From Limonium bicolor (lineage: Eukaryota > Streptophyta > Magnoliopsida > Caryophyllales > Plumbaginaceae): a stretch of 64,000 bases of DNA. Under the pieces are notes generated by a model. It did no database searches and had not been told where the DNA came from. It worked only from the letters and a program-made list of their open reading frames with translations. Within the stretch, counting starts at the first letter, position 1. The number at the start of each line of letters is the position of its first letter. Position numbers and translations under genes: made by a program. Shown one piece after another: positions 59,337-64,000 of the stretch. Location: the NCBI GenBank assembly GCA_023374045.1, contig CM041777.1, forward strand, positions 84,376,300-84,440,299, given 5' to 3'.

Positions 59337-60910
59337 TGCAGACTGTTATTTCTGAGTGGTTAAACTGGTGTAAAATTAAAAGAAAGGAAATTAAAAACTC
59401 AAATTATAAACGTCGGGCTGCAAACAAATCCCGGTCGTAGTTAGTAAAACAAGTGTCGTATCCACAGGGAGATTGTTCAATTTATCCTAGTCTTGGTAGT
59501 TACTTAAAAACTGTAAAAAGGGGTTTAGCCGGAGGCAAGCTTGATTTGTTGTATTAATCAGAAATAATAAAAACAGTAAAAAGGTGAATTAATGATGTGA
59601 ATGGAAAAATGTATCCTAGGATAGCGGGGGAATTTCCTAAATTACTTAAACATATTTATAACCATGTCTCAATTATTTATTGCCTATTAGAGTTAATAAT
59701 TGTCAGTTACGAACTCTTAATAAAAGCCTTAATATTTTCCTGCTCAGTCCGGAGTGTAAATACTAAGATTAATTCCTTTGTGGTACCTAGACTATCTCAA
59801 AATCATATGTTGATAGTTACCAAATAAATGCAGTCGTTTGTCGCGCAAAGCATTTAGCAATATTAGTTGAAAGGAATTAAAACAGTTAAATGAGAGAAAC
59901 AGGTGATAAATATTAATTTACGTAATATTAAAATCAAACCCCCATCCTAGGATACAAAGAAAATTACTCAGACATTAACGGAGATAAGAAGATTACACAG
60001 ATAGATTTTGACATTAATTCAGAGGAAGAACTGGTCTGTCTCCTCTCACTGCTGCTCTTCTATTTCTTTTGTTACTGCGTGAGTGTGGACTGATGTGGTG
60101 TTACGGGAGAGAATTAAATGGAAGCGAATGGATATGGATGAGTGTGGTGAAAATATTCTTCAGACTCCCGTCGTGCGTGGTGTGTGTTTATGCAGTTAAG
60201 GTGGTGGGTTTATATAGAGGTTTGGATCCGTACGAATTTGATTGCAGATGAAGAAGAGCATTGATTGCTTCATTGATTGCTTCCTTCATTGATTGCAGGG
60301 GACAGAGCGTGTGCAGAGTGATGGATAAGTTGCGGGCGAGTCGGGCGAGTTGCAGACGACGACGGCCGAAGAAGATACTCGCGACTGATAATTAGTTGGT
60401 GTCCGCCTGGTGTACCGCCCAATAAGTGGCGGTTGTGCTCTCGTCCGCCTGTGGTACCGCCCAATAAGTGGCGGTTGTGTGTGTGGTGTCCGCCGGGCGG
60501 TAGCGTGTGTGTTGTCCGCCTGTTAAGAGGCGGTACCCTCTGTGTTGTCCGCCTCGCGGTTGCCTATGCCTCGTCCGCCTCGCGGTTGCAATTGATGGGT
60601 GCGGACGTCTCAGCCCCTTCTCATCCGATATTATGTACTATATATTATATATTATATATATAACAATCTTCAATCGGCTCTACATTCTTCGTTATAAGTC
60701 CGTTTTCTGAGCCGTTTGCGTCTATGCGTTCGTCTCTTTGTCTACTTCACTCCCGGCTTGGTTTTCCTCATGTTAAACCAATAATTTTGTGAGATAAACA
60801 ATAAAACATAAACTAGAGGAAAACTAACCGAAGTGGAGAAATGAGCAAGAAAAGTGCTAATATTATACATGAAATACACCTATAAATCATGCTCATTTGG
60901 ACACTTATCA
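59337..60910 (-). repeat. 5' LTR of the minus-strand Athila (1574 bp)
   Basis: Closely similar to 53211-54788. Differences are mainly single bases and short indels, such as GATTGCTTCATTGATTGC near 60260. Confidence 0.9.
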
Positions 60911-60915
60911 AAAGA

Positions 60916-63832
60916 CTTGTGGAAAGTTCATGTGGTCACATGTTGGGAAACAAAAGGTTTCTTCTACTAAATAGTTTTCCGTGTATTGCTTATTCTCAAG
61001 GAAAACTAATTATAAGGCTATCACTAGTCAAATTTGAGACAAAAACTATTGGTTTTCTCGAAACAATTTAAGGTGATATGTTTTTTTATAGTTACGGAAG
61101 ATTTCGAACCCAGGATCTTTGGTTCATGGATACCACTCATCTACCAACCAAGCCATGGGGGCTTGGCTAGTTAATTCAAGGTGATATGTGTGGACCTATC
61201 CACCCACCATGTGGGCCATTTAGATATTTCCTGGTTTTGATAAATGCATCAACCAAATAGTCACATGTTAGCTTATTATCAACGTGTATTATGCCATTTG
61301 CAAGATTATTGGCTCAACTGATTCGATTGCGAGCCAATTTTCCTGATAATAGAAGTCCATACACATGGACAATGCTGGTGAATTTACCTCCAAGGCCTTC
61401 AATGACTATTCCATTGGGATAGCCACTGAACATTCGTTAGCACATGTTCATACCAAAATGGTTTGGTAGAATCTTTGATCAAACGTCTGTAATTAATTGC
61501 ACGGCTGTTACTTATGAGATTAGCTCTAGGTATCTGCTTGGGGACATGCTATATTACATGTAGCTACTTTGATTCACATCAGGCCAACAAGCCATAACAA
61601 GTTGTCACCATTGCAAATGGTTATGGGTCAATAACCAACAATTTTTGGTTGTGCGGTATATGTTCCTATATCTCTACTACAAAGATCCAAAATGAGGCCT
61701 CAAAGAAGAATGAGAATATATGTAGGGTTTGAATCTACTTCGATTATTAGATACCTCAAGCTAACAACTATGGATTTTTATACAGCTCGATTTGCTAATT
61801 ATCATTTTGATGAGTCATAGTTCTCATCGTTAGGGGGAGAAGCAATTGGTAAAGGATAATACGTGGAATGAACCATCATTGCTGCGTTATGATTCTCGCA
61901 CTAAGTAATGTAAACTTGACGTTCAATGTATTGTTAATCTTCAAAGGCTGGGAAACCAATTGTCTGATGCATTTACTGATCTAAATCAGGTGACTTCTTC
62001 ATATGTGCCAAGTGTAAATGCTCCTGCTAGAATTGATGTTTAGGAGGACAGGTTGCAAATGAGTCTAACACTCGGGTAAAGCGTGGTAGACCAGTCGGTT
62101 CCAAAGATAAAAACCCTCAAAATGAAAGGGGGGATGCATTAAAGATGGTCTAAGTGAGAAGAGTGAGACTCTTAAAGAGTCTGTAGACATGACAGTTGTT
62201 GAAATACAAAAAAAAAATCAGGTACCAGAAGTGAGTATTGATATTAAGAGATCTCGATCAACTATGTCATGAATGAAATACTATAAAGCAAACATGAAAT
62301 TGACGTCAATAAAATTTTTGCATACAATGTAGCGCTACAAGTTTAAAATGAGGAAGATAATCAAGCACCAAAGTCTGTTGAAGAACACATGCAAATATAC
62401 TAATTGATTAAAATGCAAAGATGTTATTGAAGCAGAAACTAAACTCACTTCGAAAATGTGAGGTTTTTGAACCAGTGGTCCTGTCACCAATAATATTAAA
62501 GTAGTTGGTTATACATGAAGAAAACTTATTCCCCAGTTATGGTTGTCACAAGTTTTGATACTTGATAAGTTTGGGAAGCCAAGAAAGGCTTGACATCTGA
62601 TTAATAGATGTGGTCACAACCTATCTATATGGATTGGTGTTTTGTATGAGGATACCAGAAGGATTCAAATTGCTTGAAGCATTCGAATCAAGCCCTAAAG
62701 AAAATTTTTCTATTAAATTGAATAAACCCCTGTATGGACTAAAGCACTCGGGTCATATGTAGTATAATCGCCTCAGTGAATTCTTACTTAATAAAGACTA
62801 TAAGAATGACTCAGTTTATCCTTGTATATTCATAAAGAAAGACGAATATGGGATTGTCATAATTTTAGTCTATGTTGATGACCTCATCACAATTGGAACT
62901 CCCGCGGAACTTTAAAAAGCTACTGAATGTTTGAAGTCATAATTTGAGATGAAAGATCTCAGTTGAACAAATTTTGCCTTGGACTACAACTTGAGCATTC
63001 ATCAAGTGGTTATTCCTACACTAGACTCACTATATATATTACAAAAGTACTAAAACAATTTTATAAGGATCATGCTCATCCATTAAGTTTCCCAGTAGTT
63101 GTGAGGTCCTTAGATGTGAACAATGACCCATTTAAGCCCTGTGAAAGTGATGAAAAGTAACTTTGTCATAGTCGATCTGATATAGCATTTTCTGTAAATC
63201 CATTATCAGATATAACGTTAATCCAACAAAAAGACATTGGAATTTTGTCAAGCATGTACTTTATTATCTTCGAGGTACTATGGATATATGAGATTGTTCT
63301 TTCCAAAGACACTGATCTCTGTTTTAGTAGGTTATGCTGATGTTGGCTACCATCTGATTCCCACAACGCCAAAGCAAGGTCACAAACAGGTTGTGTATTT
63401 AGCCATGGAGTTACAAACTATATCATGGAAATCTATAAAGAAAACGACGGTGGCCACCTCCTTCAATCAAGCATAAATCCTAGCTATATATGCACGAAGT
63501 TGGTTGAGAATGTGTTTGGTTAAGATCCATGATTCTGCATGTATAAGAGATGTGTAGCCTATCTTTTGATAATAAAAAAAATCCGACTATATTATGAAGA
63601 CAATGGTGCTTGTATGGCTTAGCTAAGAGACGGGTGCCTCGAAGAAGATAGAACGAAGCACATGTCCCCAAAGTATTTCTTCACCCATGAGCTTCAGAAG
63701 AATGAAAAAATTGATATACAATCAATAAGCTCAAGTAAGAATTTGACACATATATTCACCAAGTCGCTTCCTACTTCAACTTTTGAAAAGTTAATCCTCA
63801 AGATTGGACTATGCAGATTAAGAGATTTGTAG
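60916..63832 (+). pseudogene. Copia integrase, reverse transcriptase and RNase H remnant
   Basis: Continues the copia split at 53210. Integrase zone to about 61680: GDMCGPIHPPCGPFRYF and the following VLINAST (after the SINE). Reverse transcriptase zone: MRIPEGFKLLEAFESSPKEN, PLYGLKHSGHM, YNRLSEFLLNKDYKN and the catalytic YVDD at 62871-62882. RNase H zone: VGYADVGYH, ISWKSIKKTTVATS, IHDSACIRDV, and the end FTKSLPTSTFEKLILKIGLC to a stop at 63830-63832. Dozens of stops and shifts; long inactive. Confidence 0.85.
61081..61172 (-). mobile_element. tRNA-derived SINE (92 bp)
   Basis: The minus strand starts AGCCCCCATGGCTTGGTTGG, giving pol III box A (TGGCTTGGTTGGTAGA), and has box B (GGGTTCGAAATC). 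It ends in a short A-tail (TTTTTTT on the plus strand at 61081-61087). It is flanked by a 16 bp TSD with one mismatch: AATTTAAGGTGATATG at 61065-61080 and AATTCAAGGTGATATG at 61173-61188. It sits inside copia integrase coding sequence. Confidence 0.85.
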
Positions 63833-63944
63833 TGACGTTTTGTTCGAGGGGAGAATGATTGCGCTCTTTTTTCTTAATCTTGATTTTTATCCCGGCCCTT
63901 TGTTTTTCTAGACAAGGTTTTTAACAAGACAATCAATGTCGGAC

Positions 63945-63957
63945 ATTCGAGGGGAAG
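63945..63957 (+). other. Copia polypurine tract
   Basis: ATTCGAGGGGAAG just before the LTR. A similar TTCGAGGGGAGAATGA lies at about 63843. Confidence 0.65.
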
Positions 63958-64000
63958 TGTTGTAAATAGTTAATGTCCGGTAACAAGAGATATATTACCT
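63958..64000 (+). repeat. Start of copia 3' LTR, cut by the window edge
   Basis: TGTTGTAAATAGTTAATGTC opens the LTR. The rest lies outside. No matching 5' LTR was found to the left. Confidence 0.65.

Larger units (their letters stand above)
53211..60910 (-). mobile_element. Non-autonomous Athila-type element (gag and protease only)
   Basis: Minus-strand element with LTRs 53211-54788 and 59337-60910 and perfect TSD AAAGA (53206-53210, 60911-60915). Aspartate-type primer site at 59316-59333. Internal order on the minus strand: leader, gag, protease, short tail, 3' noncoding region. Reverse transcriptase, RNase H and integrase are absent: the protease region runs straight into RLAKDVKEGQLSGRQPG, which I associate with the end of the polyprotein. 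The LTRs match closely by eye with scattered small indels, pointing to recent insertion with help from another copy. Confidence 0.92.

Overview
The window is nuclear DNA of a flowering plant, probably a eudicot. It is AT-rich and gene-poor, with spliced introns and almost every plant transposon class: Ty1/copia, Ty3/gypsy of Athila, Tekay-like and Ogre/Tat-like type, CACTA, hAT, Harbinger, Stowaway, foldback elements and a SINE. Species cannot be read from the sequence. The names of transposon lineages come from memory of their typical ends and primer sites. Boundaries are read directly from target-site duplications (TSDs).

Only one convincingly intact host gene is present: a four-exon NPF/PTR (POT family) proton-coupled transporter on the minus strand at 19177-21365, 578 codons. 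A possible small spliced ORF (minus, 22557-23139), or a 5' leader exon of the transporter, lies upstream.

Layout. 1-3500: 3' half of a CACTA derivative, abutting a copia tail and LTR. 3700-4085: fragment of an OTU-like protease of the kind carried by Mutator-like elements. 4790-6475: foldback repeats. 6634-6896: copia reverse transcriptase piece. 8717-10494: two hAT-type MITEs with 8-9 bp TSDs. 10800-15556: a CACTA remnant split by a 4 kb gag-only LTR element, whose 3' LTR is split by another hAT-type MITE. 15715-16960: a broken ORF split by a CACTA-type MITE. 17798-18853: a foldback inside a foldback. 19-23 kb: the transporter and its upstream region. 23.5-26.6 kb: two copies of one hAT-type MITE. 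28.7-29.15 kb: a CACGTG tandem array.

The right half is a nest. A minus-strand Tekay-like solo LTR (29366-52227, TSD CTCCT) contains a complete but decayed Athila-type element (30556-49028, TSD GTAGG). The 5' LTR of that element contains a 5.4 kb Ogre/Tat-like solo LTR (31302-36747, TSD ACCCT). After this, a decayed copia element (protease from about 52.74 kb, 3' LTR running off the right edge) is split by a minus-strand Athila-type element with only gag and protease (53211-60910, TSD AAAGA) and by a 92 bp SINE.

Nothing here looks like an undescribed cellular system. The most interesting signals are polypurine-tract-like motifs repeated inside two different Athila elements, a gag-protease-only Athila copy with closely matching LTRs, foldback families sharing one terminus, and the possible small spliced ORF upstream of the transporter.
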